A DNA stretch of 64,000 nucleotides. Source: Clavibacter michiganensis. Its GTDB lineage: Bacteria > Actinomycetota > Actinomycetes > Actinomycetales > Microbacteriaceae. The notes beneath the pieces were generated by a model. It made no database searches. It had not been told where the DNA came from and worked only from the letters and a program-made list of their open reading frames with translations. The stretch covers positions 682,001-746,000 of the forward strand of contig MDHJ01000001.1 in NCBI GenBank assembly GCA_002150995.1, read 5' to 3'. A program made the position numbers and the translations under genes. Shown in pieces: positions 1 to 9,464 of this stretch. How positions within the stretch are numbered: position 1 is the stretch's first letter; each line of letters opens with the position of its first letter.

Positions 1-563
1 CGGCGCACCGTGATCCAGGTGCCGGCGGTCACGACGAGGGACACCAGCGGGAAGGCGAGCAGCACGAGGATCTCGGGCAGGACCACCGCGACGACGAGCG
101 GCACGGCCTTCAGCACGACGAGCGCGAGGTCGGGGAACGCGTAGGAGGCGTCGCGGCGGCCGACCAGCAGGGGCGCGCGGATGGTGCGGGTGAGCGAGTC
201 GAGCACCTGGCTGACGCCGAGGGCGACGAGCACGAGGACGGCCTCGCCGGGGATCGTCGTGGCCGCGGCGACCGTGAGGACGACGGCGATGGCCGCGCCC
301 AGCGAGCCGAGACCCGCGTGGAACGCGACCGCGCGCGCGTGCACGCCCCGGGTGAGGCGCGTGCGCGGCAGCGACAGGAGGAAGTTCGCCGCCCCCGAGT
401 CCGTGATGATCGCGAACGAGCTCAGCAGCGCGAATCCCGTGACGAGCGCGTTGCCCGCGGACCCGTCCGACAGGCGCGTGAGGACCACGAGCAGCACCAG
501 CTGGAGCACGCGCGTGAGCCCTGCCGCACCCGTGGGGAGCAGCAGCCCGAGACGACGGATCAT
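1..563 (-). CDS. Polysaccharide flippase-like membrane protein, partial (C-terminus beyond left edge)
   Basis: Only the first 187 or so residues are present because the gene runs off the left edge. The start ATG at 563 overlaps the stop of the upstream glycosyltransferase by four bases (ATGA), so the two are probably translationally coupled. The visible part opens MIRRLGLLLPTGAAGLTRVL and consists of long Leu/Val/Ala runs separated by short basic loops, about five membrane segments. Being last in an exopolysaccharide operon behind two glycosyltransferases and an initiating sugar transferase, it is most likely a Wzx-type lipid-linked oligosaccharide flippase. The family is inferred from topology and context; no diagnostic motif is visible. 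Confidence 0.7.
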   Translation of the reverse strand, partial: MIRRLGLLLPTGAAGLTRVLQLVLLVVLTRLSDGSAGNALVTGFALLSSFAIITDSGAANFLLSLPRTRLTRGVHARAVAFHAGLGSLGAAIAVVLTVAAATTIPGEAVLVLVALGVSQVLDSLTRTIRAPLLVGRRDASYAFPDLALVVLKAVPLVVAVVLPEILVLLAFPLVSLVVTAGTWITVR

Positions 564-1606
564 CGCGTCCCGATGCTCTGGTAGGCGTCGTGGACGGTGC
601 GGGCGCTCGTGCGCCAGTCGAAGCGGGACGTGACGGCGCGGCGGATGCGGTCCGCCTCCTCCTCGTCGAGCGGCGGCGCGGCGGCGAGCCGGGCGAGGGC
701 CTCCGTGATCGCGGAGACGTCGCCGGGGGAGAAGTAGTCGGCGTCGGCGCCGCAGATCCAGTGGAAGACGGGGATGTCGGAGACCGCGAGCCGCGCGCCG
801 GCGACCATCGCCTCCACGAGCGGCAGGCCGAAGCCCTCGGCGAGGCTCGGGAAGACGACTCCGCGGGAGGCCGCGTAGAGCACGGCGAGCTCGTCGTCGG
901 TCACGTACCCGGCCAGCCTGATGTCGTCGGACTCCGCCATGTCGACGTCGCCGAAGACGGCGCTCTTCGCGCCGACGAGCACGAGGGGCGCCGCGGCCCG
1001 GGTCTCCTCGGGCAGGGCGAGGTAGGCCTCGGAGAGGCGCTTCAGGTTCTTGCGCGGGTCCATGCTGCCGACCGCGAGCAGGTACCCGCCGTCGGTCACG
1101 CCGAACTTGGCGAGCACGCGGGCGCGCTCGTCGGCGCCGCGCGGCTCCCCGAACACGGGGCTCGGCGCGTTGGGCGCCACCACGACGGGCGCGCTGGAGA
1201 GGCCGAGCTCGCGCACCTGCTCCGCGACGGGCTCGCTGACCGTGACGATGACGCGGGCGTCGCGCAGGTTCGCCTTCAGCAGCGGGACGTGCGTCACGAC
1301 GTACTCGCGGCTGTACCACTCGGGGTTCGTGAGCACGAAGAGGTCGTGCACGACCACGATGTGGCGGCGGTGCACGAGCGGCGCACGGCTCGTGAGCGAC
1401 AGGAGCACGTCCTGGCGGGTGATCCAGGGGAGCGTCGTCTGCACCCAGAGCCAGCTGCGGGCCCCGGAGGACGCGATGCGCTCCGAGGGCGTGGCGCGCG
1501 TGACGCCCTTCTGGCCCTCGAGCGCGCGGGCGATCTCGACCGCGTAGCGCTGCTGCCCGGTGATCCGCTGCCCCGCGTAGGCCTCGTTGACGACGAGCCG
1601 GCGCAT
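560..1606 (-). CDS. Glycosyltransferase family 4 (exopolysaccharide)
   Basis: The 348-residue product has GT-B fold features: an N-terminal acceptor half with GQQRYAVEIARAL near residue 20 and a C-terminal nucleotide-sugar half with VGSMDPRKNL (about 195) and EGFGLPLVEAM (about 275), the E-x7-E motif of family 4 retaining transferases. It should add one sugar to the lipid-linked repeat on the cytoplasmic face of the membrane. The ATG at 1606 overlaps the stop of the preceding glycosyltransferase gene by one base (TGATG), and the stop overlaps the flippase start. Sugar donor and linkage cannot be read from the sequence. Confidence 0.9.
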   Translation of the reverse strand: MRRLVVNEAYAGQRITGQQRYAVEIARALEGQKGVTRATPSERIASSGARSWLWVQTTLPWITRQDVLLSLTSRAPLVHRRHIVVVHDLFVLTNPEWYSREYVVTHVPLLKANLRDARVIVTVSEPVAEQVRELGLSSAPVVVAPNAPSPVFGEPRGADERARVLAKFGVTDGGYLLAVGSMDPRKNLKRLSEAYLALPEETRAAAPLVLVGAKSAVFGDVDMAESDDIRLAGYVTDDELAVLYAASRGVVFPSLAEGFGLPLVEAMVAGARLAVSDIPVFHWICGADADYFSPGDVSAITEALARLAAAPPLDEEEADRIRRAVTSRFDWRTSARTVHDAYQSIGTR

Positions 1607-2736
1607 CAGGCGGCCGCCCCGTCGAGACGGGCGCCGTCGTGGCGGACCCAGCCGGCCACGCGGCGCTCGAAGACGGACGCGTCGAAGTCGGCCGAGCGGC
1701 GGACGCTCGCGGCCGGGTCGAGCGCGGCGGCGCGCGCCACGGCGTCGGCGAGGCCGGGGCCCTCCCAGTCGTGGACGTGCACGCCGGTGACGCCGTCGAC
1801 GACGCTCTCGGTCGCGCCGCCGACGTCGCTGACCAGCACGCGGGCGCCCGCGGCCATGGCCTCGACGGGCATGATCCCGAAGTCCTCGACCGCGGGGAAC
1901 ACGTAGGCGAGCGAGCGCTGGTACAGCGTGTAGAGGAGCGCGTCCGAGGGCCGCGGGATCACGGTGACGGGCACGCGCGCGGCGGCGGCCTGCGCCTGCA
2001 GCTCGCCGGCCAGCGGACCGGAGCCGGCGAGGACCACGGGCACGCCGGCCGCCTCGCCCGCGCGGATGGCGAGGTCGAGGCGCTTGTACGGCACGAAGCG
2101 GCTCGCGCCGAGCAGGAACCCGTCCGGCAGCGAGGCCGCGAGCTCGGCGTCGGACCCCGTCAGGGTGTCCTGCCAGGAGGAGGTGGCGCGGATCTCGGTG
2201 GCGTCGACCGGCGGGTGGATCACCTGCGCGTCCACGTCCCACGCGGTGCGGATGCGTGCCTGCACGAACGCGCTGTTGGCGGCGAACTCGGCGTGGGAAG
2301 ACTGCGCGCGGCGCCGGTCGAGGGCGCGGAGCGGCGGAGCGGCGGCCTTGACGAGCGGGTTCGCGCCGCGCTGGTCGAGGTCCGGCGTCCACAGGTAGCG
2401 CGCGGGGCTGTGCACGTACACGTGCTGGCGGGTGGAGCGGTCGCCGTGGCCGAGGTGGTGGGCGAACAGGTGGGAGCTCGACAGCGTCCACTCGTAGGCG
2501 CCGAGGTCGAGCGAGCTCCAGGTGAGCGGCATGAAGGGCAGCGCCAGGGGCTTCCGGCGACGCAGCGGCGTGCGCGCGATCCAGCTCTCCCGCACGGGCC
2601 GGTCGCCGTAGCGGCCCGGGTCGTCGTTCCAGAGGGTGAAGAGGTCGGCGTCGGGGAACGCGTGCGCGAATGCGTCGAACACCTTCTCGGATCCGCCCGA
2701 CCTCTCGATCCACTCCTGGACCAGCAGCCCCGCCAT
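1606..2736 (-). CDS. Glycosyltransferase family 4 (exopolysaccharide)
   Basis: This 376-residue glycosyltransferase begins MAGLLVQEWIERSGGSEKVF, where the SGGSEKV segment resembles the donor-half entry loop of WbaZ-like transferases. The C-terminal half has GASRFVPYKRLDLAI (about 205), the usual loop before the nucleotide-binding site, and EDFGIMPVEAMAAGARVL (about 290) with the E-x7-E motif. It is coupled on both sides by one-base TGATG overlaps, upstream to the initiating sugar transferase and downstream to the second glycosyltransferase. It therefore probably adds the second or third sugar of the repeat unit. Substrate unknown. Confidence 0.9.
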   Translation of the reverse strand: MAGLLVQEWIERSGGSEKVFDAFAHAFPDADLFTLWNDDPGRYGDRPVRESWIARTPLRRRKPLALPFMPLTWSSLDLGAYEWTLSSSHLFAHHLGHGDRSTRQHVYVHSPARYLWTPDLDQRGANPLVKAAAPPLRALDRRRAQSSHAEFAANSAFVQARIRTAWDVDAQVIHPPVDATEIRATSSWQDTLTGSDAELAASLPDGFLLGASRFVPYKRLDLAIRAGEAAGVPVVLAGSGPLAGELQAQAAAARVPVTVIPRPSDALLYTLYQRSLAYVFPAVEDFGIMPVEAMAAGARVLVSDVGGATESVVDGVTGVHVHDWEGPGLADAVARAAALDPAASVRRSADFDASVFERRVAGWVRHDGARLDGAAA

Positions 2737-4211
2737 CAGACGGCTCCGTCCGCGCCGAAGACCGCCTTGAACGTGCGCGCCAGGATGATGATGTCGCCCG
2801 TGAGCGACCAGTTCTCGACGTAGTACAGGTCGAGGCGGATCGCGTCCTCCCACGACAGCGACGACCGGCCGGAGACCTGCCAGAGGCCCGACATGCCGGG
2901 CTTGATGAGGAGGCGTCGGCGCGCCGCGCTGTCGTAGAGCGCGACCTCGCCCTCGCGCTGCGGGCGCGGGCCGATGAGGCTCATCGAGCCGAGCAGCACG
3001 TTGAGGAACTGGGGGAGCTCGTCGAGGGAGTAGCGGCGGAGGACGCCGCCCACCTTCGTGATGCGGGGGTCGTCGGTGACCTTGAACAGGGGGGTGTCCG
3101 CCGTGCCCTGCTGCTCCAGCAGCGCGAACAGCTCCGCGTCGGCGTTCATTCGCATGGAGCGGAACTTGAGCATGTGGAACGGCTCGCCGTTCAGGCCGAT
3201 GCGCTCCTGCTTGTAGAAGACGTCGCCCTTGCTGGTGGCCTTGATGAGGATCGCGAGGATCAGGAAGACGGGGCTCAGCACGACGAGCGTGATGCCCGAC
3301 ACGACGATGTCGAACAGCCGCTTGGAGAGCAGCTTCCGGCCCTCGAAGCGCGGCGTCTCCACGTGGATGAGCGGGAGGCCGGCGACGGGGCGCGTGTGGA
3401 TGCGGGGGCCGCCGATGTCGGTGAGGCCGGGCGCCATGACGAGGTGGTGGCGGCCGGGCTCGAGCGACCAGCTGAGCTCGCGGATCCGCTCGGGGGGCAG
3501 CTCGTCGCTGGAGGTGATCACGAGGGTGTCGGCGCCGAGGCGCTCGAGCTCCAGGAGGGCGTCGTCGGCGTCGCCGACCACGGGCACGTCGAGCCCGGGG
3601 AGGCGGGACGGACGGGCGTCGCCCGTGAGGCACGCGCCGACCACGCGGTAGCCCGCCTTGGGCGCGCGGGCGAGGGTGGTAGCCGTGTGGGTGGTGCTCT
3701 CGAGGGAGCCGACCAGCAGGATCAGCGAGGAGAACTCGCCGCGGCGGCGCTGCGCCGACAGCCACACGCGCCAGAGCGCGCGGGACAGCAGCAGGAGCAC
3801 GAGGCCGAGCGGGAGGCCGGTGACGATGTAGCCGCGGGCCAGGTCGATCTTCACGAGGAACGCGACGATGGCGATGATGCCGAACAGCCGCAGCGTGGCG
3901 TCGGCCACCTGCTTGTACTCCTGCGTGCCCGTTCCGACGATCCGGTAGTCGCGGGTGCTGTAGACGCTGAGGACGAAGAGCCAGGCGAGGACCAGCACGA
4001 CGGAGACCATCGTGTAGGTGACCGCCACGTCGGGCGCGTTGCCGCCGAGGTCGACGGTGCCGGCGGTCGTGCCGAACCACAGGAACTGCACGCCGAAGGT
4101 CGTGAGGATGATGACGATCGCGTCGCTCAGCGCCAGGCGCCGGGCGTAGACGACCCGCCAGCGCGACCCCTCCTGGGCCTCGTCCGTGCGTCGTGTCTCT
4201 TGCGTGTCCAC
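2736..4211 (-). CDS. Undecaprenyl-phosphate sugar phosphotransferase (WcaJ/CpsE type)
   Basis: The 491-residue protein starts the polysaccharide repeat by moving a sugar-1-phosphate from a nucleotide sugar to undecaprenyl phosphate. Four hydrophobic segments lie in the first 130 residues, followed by a soluble CoA-binding-like region. The C-terminal catalytic domain (about 290-491) opens with the hydrophobic KRLFDIVVSGITLVVLSP and contains KFRSM, LDELPQFLNV, GPRP and KPGMSGLWQVSGR, all conserved in the family. The start is a GTG preceded by GGGGGA. It follows the tyrosine phosphatase by 88 bases and is one-base coupled to the next glycosyltransferase. The identity of the first sugar cannot be inferred. 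Confidence 0.94.
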   Translation of the reverse strand: MDTQETRRTDEAQEGSRWRVVYARRLALSDAIVIILTTFGVQFLWFGTTAGTVDLGGNAPDVAVTYTMVSVVLVLAWLFVLSVYSTRDYRIVGTGTQEYKQVADATLRLFGIIAIVAFLVKIDLARGYIVTGLPLGLVLLLLSRALWRVWLSAQRRRGEFSSLILLVGSLESTTHTATTLARAPKAGYRVVGACLTGDARPSRLPGLDVPVVGDADDALLELERLGADTLVITSSDELPPERIRELSWSLEPGRHHLVMAPGLTDIGGPRIHTRPVAGLPLIHVETPRFEGRKLLSKRLFDIVVSGITLVVLSPVFLILAILIKATSKGDVFYKQERIGLNGEPFHMLKFRSMRMNADAELFALLEQQGTADTPLFKVTDDPRITKVGGVLRRYSLDELPQFLNVLLGSMSLIGPRPQREGEVALYDSAARRRLLIKPGMSGLWQVSGRSSLSWEDAIRLDLYYVENWSLTGDIIILARTFKAVFGADGAV

Positions 4212-4299
4212 TGGTCCCCCGGGGCAGGCGGCTCCGATCGGGAGCCGGTGGTGTCTGATGGAGCGTCGTGCGCTCGCGTGTGCGGTGGCGGGCGGGCGG

Positions 4300-5018
4300 T
4301 CAGCCCCGTAGGCGGGGCGCGTCCGTGCGGGTCACGGCCCGCACCGACTCGAGGATCGACTCGATGGCGCCGCCGGCCTGCTCGCCCGAGGCGTCGTAGG
4401 TGGCCTGGGAGCGGCGGTACGGGTCGACCACGTCGTAGTCGTCCTCGTGCGCGGGCGGCAGGGTCACGCCCCGCTGCGCCGCGACGAGCGGGATGAGCGC
4501 CCGGAGCTGCGCCGGCACGTCGCCGTCGCAGGCGATGTGCTTCTCGTCCCCGGTCACCTCGACGAGGTGCTCGAAGAGCGCGGCGAACTCGCGGATGGTG
4601 AAGGTGAAGCGGTTGGCGCGGGGCACCGCGCGCACGACGGCGCTGCGGTGCTCGCGCGCCATGGTGAGCACCAGGTCGACGCCCTGGATGATGCCGGGCG
4701 TCAGGAAGCGCGCCTGGTGCTCGCTCGGGTCCCCGCCGTAGCGGACGGACAGCTCCGCCGCCTGCTCGGGCATGCGCTGGCCCTCGGCCGCGATCGTACC
4801 GGCGCTGCTGAAGCGCACGACCGAGTCGGCCTCGGCGGCATGGCCGCCGAAGATGGCCCGGACGCGCGACCGCAGCACCTGCTCGGCGAGCGCGGATCGG
4901 CAGATGTTGCCCGAGCAGACGAACAGGACGCGGAACGAGCCGTCGTCGACGCTCTCGGAGGGTGCGTCGCCGAGGGCCGCGCGTGCGGCCCTGCGGCTCG
5001 TGGGGGGAGTTCCGACAT
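4300..5018 (-). pseudogene. Low-molecular-weight protein-tyrosine phosphatase, frame broken near N-terminus
   Basis: Reading leftwards, the frame contains FVCSGNICRSALAEQ, the C-x5-R-S catalytic loop of low-molecular-weight tyrosine phosphatases, and near the C-terminus HEDDYDVVDPYRRS, which holds the general-acid Asp-Pro. This frame has no ATG, GTG or TTG before the catalytic loop. An ATG at 5018 is one frame off and would join it exactly if the six-G run at 5002-5007 (C6 on the coding strand) had a seventh base, giving MSELPPTSRRAA. Starting at the next in-frame GTG (4878) would remove the catalytic Cys. The gene sits between the autokinase and the sugar transferase, where such phosphatases dephosphorylate the kinase tail. 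Confidence 0.85.
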
Positions 5019-5027
5019 GGAGGGGAG

Positions 5028-6440
5028 CTACGCCTTGATCTTCTCGATGGGCGCCTTGGTCTTCTGGCCGTCCTCGTCCTCCGTGTACCCGTACCCGTAG
5101 CCGTAGTGGCCGTAGCCGTACGCGTCCGGGCCCTTGGTGGGGAGCATGGTGATGACGAGGCCGAGCACGTCCGCGCCCACGTTCGTGAGGTTGGCGATGG
5201 CGCTCTTCAGCTGGGTGCGGTGCGTGCGGCCCGCGGCGACGACGATGATCGCGCCGCCGGCGTTCTTGGACAGGATCGCCGCGTCGGTGACGGGGAGCAG
5301 CGGCGGGGCGTCGATGAGCACCACGTCGTAGCGCGCCTCGAGGTCCTGCAGCAGGCGGGCCATGCCCTGCGAGCCGAGCAGCTCGGACGGGTTCGGCGGG
5401 ATCTGGCCGGCGGGGAGGATCGAGAGCATGCCCGAGCCCCAGGGCTGGATGACGTCCTCGATCTCGGCGCGGCCGATGAGGATGTCGGTGAGGCCCACGG
5501 CGCCCTCGAGGCCCATGTAGGACGCGAGGCGCGGACGGCGGAGGTCGGCGTCGATGAGGACGACCTTGATGCCGGAGTCGGCCAGGGCCAGCGCGAGGTT
5601 CGAGCTGGTGGTCGACTTGCCCTCGCCCTGGATGGAGGAGGTGATGACGAAGCTGCGCGAGCGGCCGCCGAACTCCAGGAACTGGAGGTTCGTGCGGAGG
5701 CTGCGGAAGGACTCCGCCCGGGGGCTGCGCGGGTCGTCCTGGACGATGAGCGGACGCTCGGTCGCCTTCGGGTCGTACGCGATGCCGCCGAGGATGGGCT
5801 TGGTGGTGACGAGCTCGACGTCGCGCTCCCCGCGGATGCGGTTGTCGAGCGTCTCGCGGAGGAGGCTGACGCCCATGCCGACGAGGAGGCCGATGATGGC
5901 GCCCACGATGATGTTGACGGGCAGGTTCGGCGACGACGGCGAATCGGGGATCTCCGCCGACTCGAGCTGCGTGATCTGCACCTGCGGGGTGCCCTCGATG
6001 GTCTCGGGGACGAGGTTGCCGACGACGGTGGTGAGGCTCGCGCCGATGGCGTCCGCGAGCGTCGCGGCGTCCTGGCGGTTCTGGTCCTTGACGGTGATGT
6101 CGATGATCGTCGTGTCGAGCGGCGCGGAGGCGCGGACCGACTCGGCGAGCTCGCGCGACGTGACGTCGAGGCCGAACTCGTCGATGACGGGCTGGAGCAC
6201 CGCGCGGGTCGTGGTGACGTCGGAGTAGCTCTTCACCGCCTGGGTGAGGAAGTTGTTGCCCTGCTGCAGGTCCGAGACCCCGCCGGAGCTGCTCTGCGCC
6301 ACGAACATCTTCGTGGACGCCTCGTACTCGGGCGTCTGGAGGAGGGAGAAGGCCGCCGCGGCGCCGACCCCGACCAGGAGCGTCAGGATGATGAGCACCG
6401 CGCCCCTACGCAGCATCCGAATGAAGTCACGGAGCGCCAT
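5028..6440 (-). CDS. Chain-length regulator fused to tyrosine autokinase (Wzz/BY-kinase)
   Basis: The 470-residue protein combines a Wzz domain (two membrane helices at about 12-32 and 175-195 around an extracytoplasmic loop) with a bacterial tyrosine kinase. The kinase has Walker A SSIQGEGKSTTSS (268-280), Walker A' VVLIDADLRRPR (293-304) and Walker B DVVLIDAPP (372-380). A tyrosine cluster YGYGHYGYGYGYTED (441-455) near the C-terminus is the expected autophosphorylation site. It controls polymer length and export together with the neighbouring phosphatase. It is the first gene of the leftward operon; 214 bases separate it from the divergent acyltransferase. Confidence 0.95.
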   Translation of the reverse strand: MALRDFIRMLRRGAVLIILTLLVGVGAAAAFSLLQTPEYEASTKMFVAQSSSGGVSDLQQGNNFLTQAVKSYSDVTTTRAVLQPVIDEFGLDVTSRELAESVRASAPLDTTIIDITVKDQNRQDAATLADAIGASLTTVVGNLVPETIEGTPQVQITQLESAEIPDSPSSPNLPVNIIVGAIIGLLVGMGVSLLRETLDNRIRGERDVELVTTKPILGGIAYDPKATERPLIVQDDPRSPRAESFRSLRTNLQFLEFGGRSRSFVITSSIQGEGKSTTSSNLALALADSGIKVVLIDADLRRPRLASYMGLEGAVGLTDILIGRAEIEDVIQPWGSGMLSILPAGQIPPNPSELLGSQGMARLLQDLEARYDVVLIDAPPLLPVTDAAILSKNAGGAIIVVAAGRTHRTQLKSAIANLTNVGADVLGLVITMLPTKGPDAYGYGHYGYGYGYTEDEDGQKTKAPIEKIKA

Positions 6441-6654
6441 AACTTAGAACCCTTCCCCAAAAGCACACAGGCGCGGAGTGTCCGCATACGTGGGATATCC
6501 ACAGCCTCGGCTGTCTATCATCACACAGCCCACGGGTGCCCACGGCAGCCCGGGACGCCCCCGTCCGGGGCATGGTAGGGCCTCTGGCGCCCTGTTAGGG
6601 TCGCTCCTACAGCAGTGCTGCACGGCGGTACACGAGTGAGTAGGGACGAGAGCC

Positions 6655-8937
6655 ATGAGCTCGCAGACATTTCGCCGGGGTACTCCCGTGCTTCCCGACC
6701 CGTCGGAGCTCCGCTCCGCGCCGGACGACAAGAACCCCCCGCCCGCGGGGGATTCGACCGCCACGGTGAACCGCGGGTTCCGCCCGGACGTCGAGGGCCT
6801 CCGCGCCCTCGCGGTCGTCGCGGTGATCGTCGACCACCTCTTCGACTGGCCCTCCGGGGGCTTCGTCGGCGTCGACGTCTTCTTCGTCATCAGCGGGTTC
6901 CTCATCACGGGCCTGCTGCTGAAGGAGTACGAGCGCACCAAGACGATCTCGTTCGTCGACTTCTACAAGCGCCGCGTCCGCCGCATCATGCCGGCCGCGC
7001 TGCTCGTGCTCGTGGTGACCTCGGCCCTCTCGTTCCTCGTCTTCAACGTGGTCCGGGCCCAGGCCAGCCTCTGGGACGCCGTCTGGTCGGCCCTGTTCGT
7101 CTCCAACTGGCACTTCGCCAGCGCCGGCACCGACTACTTCGCGTCCGACGGACCCATCTCGCCGTTCCGCCACTACTGGTCGCTGTCGGTCGAGGAGCAG
7201 TTCTACGTCGTCTGGCCCGTGCTGATCTTCCTGGTCATCACGTTCGCCCGCCGCCGCACGCCCAAGAACCGCGTCAAGCGCGCCCGCGTCTTCACCCAGA
7301 CGATCGGCATCACGGTCGGCGTCCTCATCGTCGCGTCGCTGGCCTGGGGCTTCTACGAGACCTCGGCCCGCCCGACCGTCGCGTACTTCTCCACCTTCTC
7401 CCGCGCGTGGGAGCTCGGCATCGGCGCGCTCCTCGCGATCTTCGCCGCGCGGATCTCCACGCTGCCGGCCGCCCTCCGCCCGGTCCTCGGCTACGTGGGC
7501 CTCGCCGGCATCGTCGCGTCGTTCTTCCTCATCGCCGGCGACACCGCCTTCCCGGTGCCCTCGGGCCTGCTCCCGGTCGTCTCGACCGCGCTCGTCATCG
7601 CGTCGGGCATCGGCGGCGTGTCGAAGGCCATGGTGCCCATCACGAACCCGGTCACCACCTACATCGGGCGCCTGTCGTTCTCCCTCTACCTCTGGCACTT
7701 CCCGGCGATCATCCTGCTGGCGTCGCTGCTCGGCACGGGCACGCTCGAGTACTACGGCGCCGCCATCGGCGCGACCCTCGTGCTCGCCATCGCCTCCTTC
7801 CACCTGGTCGAGGACCCGATCCGCCGCTCCAGTTGGCTCGACCCGAGGAAGGCCGGTCGCCGGTCCTCGGCCGCGCAGCTGAAGATGACCGTCGCGGCGC
7901 TGTCCGTGGTGGCGGTCGCCGTGGTCGGCGTCGTGGCCGTGGCCGTCGTGCGCGACGAGCCCACCGGCGGCAGCGTCATCAGCGGCGGCGGCCTCTCCGG
8001 TTCCGGTGGGACCGCGACCCCGCCCCCCGCGACCGGGAACGCGCTCGAGGTGCGCGGCGAGCAGGTCTCCGCCGCCCTCGCCGCGGACGAGTGGCCGGCG
8101 CTCGATCCCGCCGTGGAGTCGTTCGGCGACTTCGGCCGCGACGTCATCGCGCCCGAGTGGGCGAAGGACGGCTGCCTCGGCGCCGACCTCGCCCAGGAGA
8201 AGGACGCGATCGCGAACGCGGACCACTGCGTCTACGGCAACGCCGAGGCGGGCCCCGAGAAGACCGCGGTCATCTTCGGCGACTCGCTCGCGATCAGCTA
8301 CGCGCCCATGCTCCGCTCCAGCCTCGGCGACGACTGGAAGGTGCGGGTGCTCACCATGGCCCGCTGCCCCGCGTCGACCGTCACGAGCACGGACACCGAC
8401 GGATCCGAGTACACGGAGTGCACGGACTTCCGCACCTGGGCCCTCGGCGAGATGGAGGCGACCAAGCCCGCGCTCATCCTCATGAGCGAGGCGGTCGACA
8501 ACTCCTACCTGTCGAGCAAGGCCACGGGCGGCGCCGCCGACCGCGAGTGGCAGGCCGGCGCGCTCACCACGATGGGGGCCCTCAAGACGGCCTCCTCCAA
8601 CGTGATCGTCCTGTCCCGTCCGCCGGCAGCCACGGCCCTCGTGGAGTGCAAGACGCCGACGAGCTCGCCGAACGACTGCCAGTCGACGGTCTCGCCCTCC
8701 TTCATCAGCCACGCCCGCACCATGCAGGCCGCCGCCGAAGAGGTCGGTGCGCCGGTCCAGTTCATCAACACCCAGGGCTGGTTCTGCAGCCAGGGCACCT
8801 GCCCCGCGTTCGTCAACGGGATCCCCGTGCGCGGCGACACGTCGCACCTCACGGCCCGCCAGTCGCAGGACCTGGCGCCGATCATGTCGGACATCCTCGC
8901 GCCGCTCGGCCTCGGGGCCGCACCGGCCGCCGGCTGA
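6655..8937 (+). CDS. OafA/YrhL-type O-acyltransferase with C-terminal SGNH domain
   Basis: The 760-residue protein has a cytoplasmic N-terminal stretch, then an acyltransferase-3 domain (about 40-410). That domain has FRPDVEGLRALAVVAVI, the catalytic-type His in IVDHLFDWPSGGFVGVDVFF, YKRRVRRIMPA and FSLYLWHFP, with about ten membrane segments. After an eleventh segment (about 420-440) comes an extracytoplasmic SGNH domain (about 490-755) with the nucleophile block IFGDSLAISYAPM and a C-terminal DTSHLTARQ carrying the Asp and His. Such proteins bring acyl groups across the membrane and O-acylate surface glycans. It is divergent from the exopolysaccharide operon, so this polymer is the likely substrate. 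Confidence 0.92.
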   Translation: MSSQTFRRGTPVLPDPSELRSAPDDKNPPPAGDSTATVNRGFRPDVEGLRALAVVAVIVDHLFDWPSGGFVGVDVFFVISGFLITGLLLKEYERTKTISFVDFYKRRVRRIMPAALLVLVVTSALSFLVFNVVRAQASLWDAVWSALFVSNWHFASAGTDYFASDGPISPFRHYWSLSVEEQFYVVWPVLIFLVITFARRRTPKNRVKRARVFTQTIGITVGVLIVASLAWGFYETSARPTVAYFSTFSRAWELGIGALLAIFAARISTLPAALRPVLGYVGLAGIVASFFLIAGDTAFPVPSGLLPVVSTALVIASGIGGVSKAMVPITNPVTTYIGRLSFSLYLWHFPAIILLASLLGTGTLEYYGAAIGATLVLAIASFHLVEDPIRRSSWLDPRKAGRRSSAAQLKMTVAALSVVAVAVVGVVAVAVVRDEPTGGSVISGGGLSGSGGTATPPPATGNALEVRGEQVSAALAADEWPALDPAVESFGDFGRDVIAPEWAKDGCLGADLAQEKDAIANADHCVYGNAEAGPEKTAVIFGDSLAISYAPMLRSSLGDDWKVRVLTMARCPASTVTSTDTDGSEYTECTDFRTWALGEMEATKPALILMSEAVDNSYLSSKATGGAADREWQAGALTTMGALKTASSNVIVLSRPPAATALVECKTPTSSPNDCQSTVSPSFISHARTMQAAAEEVGAPVQFINTQGWFCSQGTCPAFVNGIPVRGDTSHLTARQSQDLAPIMSDILAPLGLGAAPAAG

Positions 8938-8961
8938 TCCGCCGCCGCCTCACCGCACGCC

Positions 8962-8999
8962 ACGACGGGCGCTCCTCCTCACGGAGGGGCGCCCGTCGT
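8962..8999 (+). terminator. Hairpin terminator after the OafA-like gene
   Basis: Perfect 11-base arms ACGACGGGCGC and GCGCCCGTCGT enclose a second small stem (CTCC/GGAG). It begins 24 bases after the stop. There is no U-run; the 3' flank is CGTG, as at several other gene ends in this window. Confidence 0.75.
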
Positions 9000-9311
9000 C
9001 GTGCGCCCGGTACCCGGTGGCCACGGTGCGGCCGGTGCCCGGTACCCCGTCTGCGGGGCGCGTCCGGTGCGCCCGTTGCGCACGGTCGCCGAGCGTCCGG
9101 GGCGTGCAGGCAGGGTCGGATCCCGGACACCCGCGATCCCGGAGCCCGGAGCGCCCGCCCGGAGAGCCCGCCCGCGGCGGCGCTCGCATGCCGGTGTCCG
9201 CGCGCTGCGGCTCCGCGACAGGCCGGTACGCGGGCTCGCGGGCGCCCCGCCAGGCGCGGCCTCCGCGACGATGGTCGAGAGGGAACGGGGACGCGTCAGC
9301 CGCCGCTCCGT

Positions 9312-9464
9312 GCGGAGCCGTCCCGGAGACGCGGAGCCGCCCCGAGAGGCGAAGCCGTCCCGGAGACGCGGAGCCGTCCCGGAGACGCGGAGCCGCCCCG
9401 AGAGGCGAAGCCGTCCCGGAGACCCGGAGCCGTCCCGGAGACCCGGAGCCGTCCCGGAGCCCCG
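9312..9464. repeat. Imperfect 18-19-base tandem repeats, about eight copies
   Basis: The unit GCGGAGCCGTCCCGGAGAC recurs about eight times head to tail. Two copies read GCGGAGCCGCCCCGAGAG, and the last ones have CCGGAGCC instead of GCGGAGCC. It lies between two convergent genes, 80 bases from the stop of the minus-strand acyltransferase, and is not part of a credible coding frame. Confidence 0.85.

Noticed and set aside
560..2713. Very long minus-strand frame of 717 codons across two glycosyltransferases
   Set aside because: Its first half is Arg/Pro/Ala-rich shadow of the real glycosyltransferase in another frame; only the end from 1606 is coding.
9312..9464. CRISPR array
   Set aside because: Units are 18-19 bases in direct tandem without spacers and no cas genes are present.
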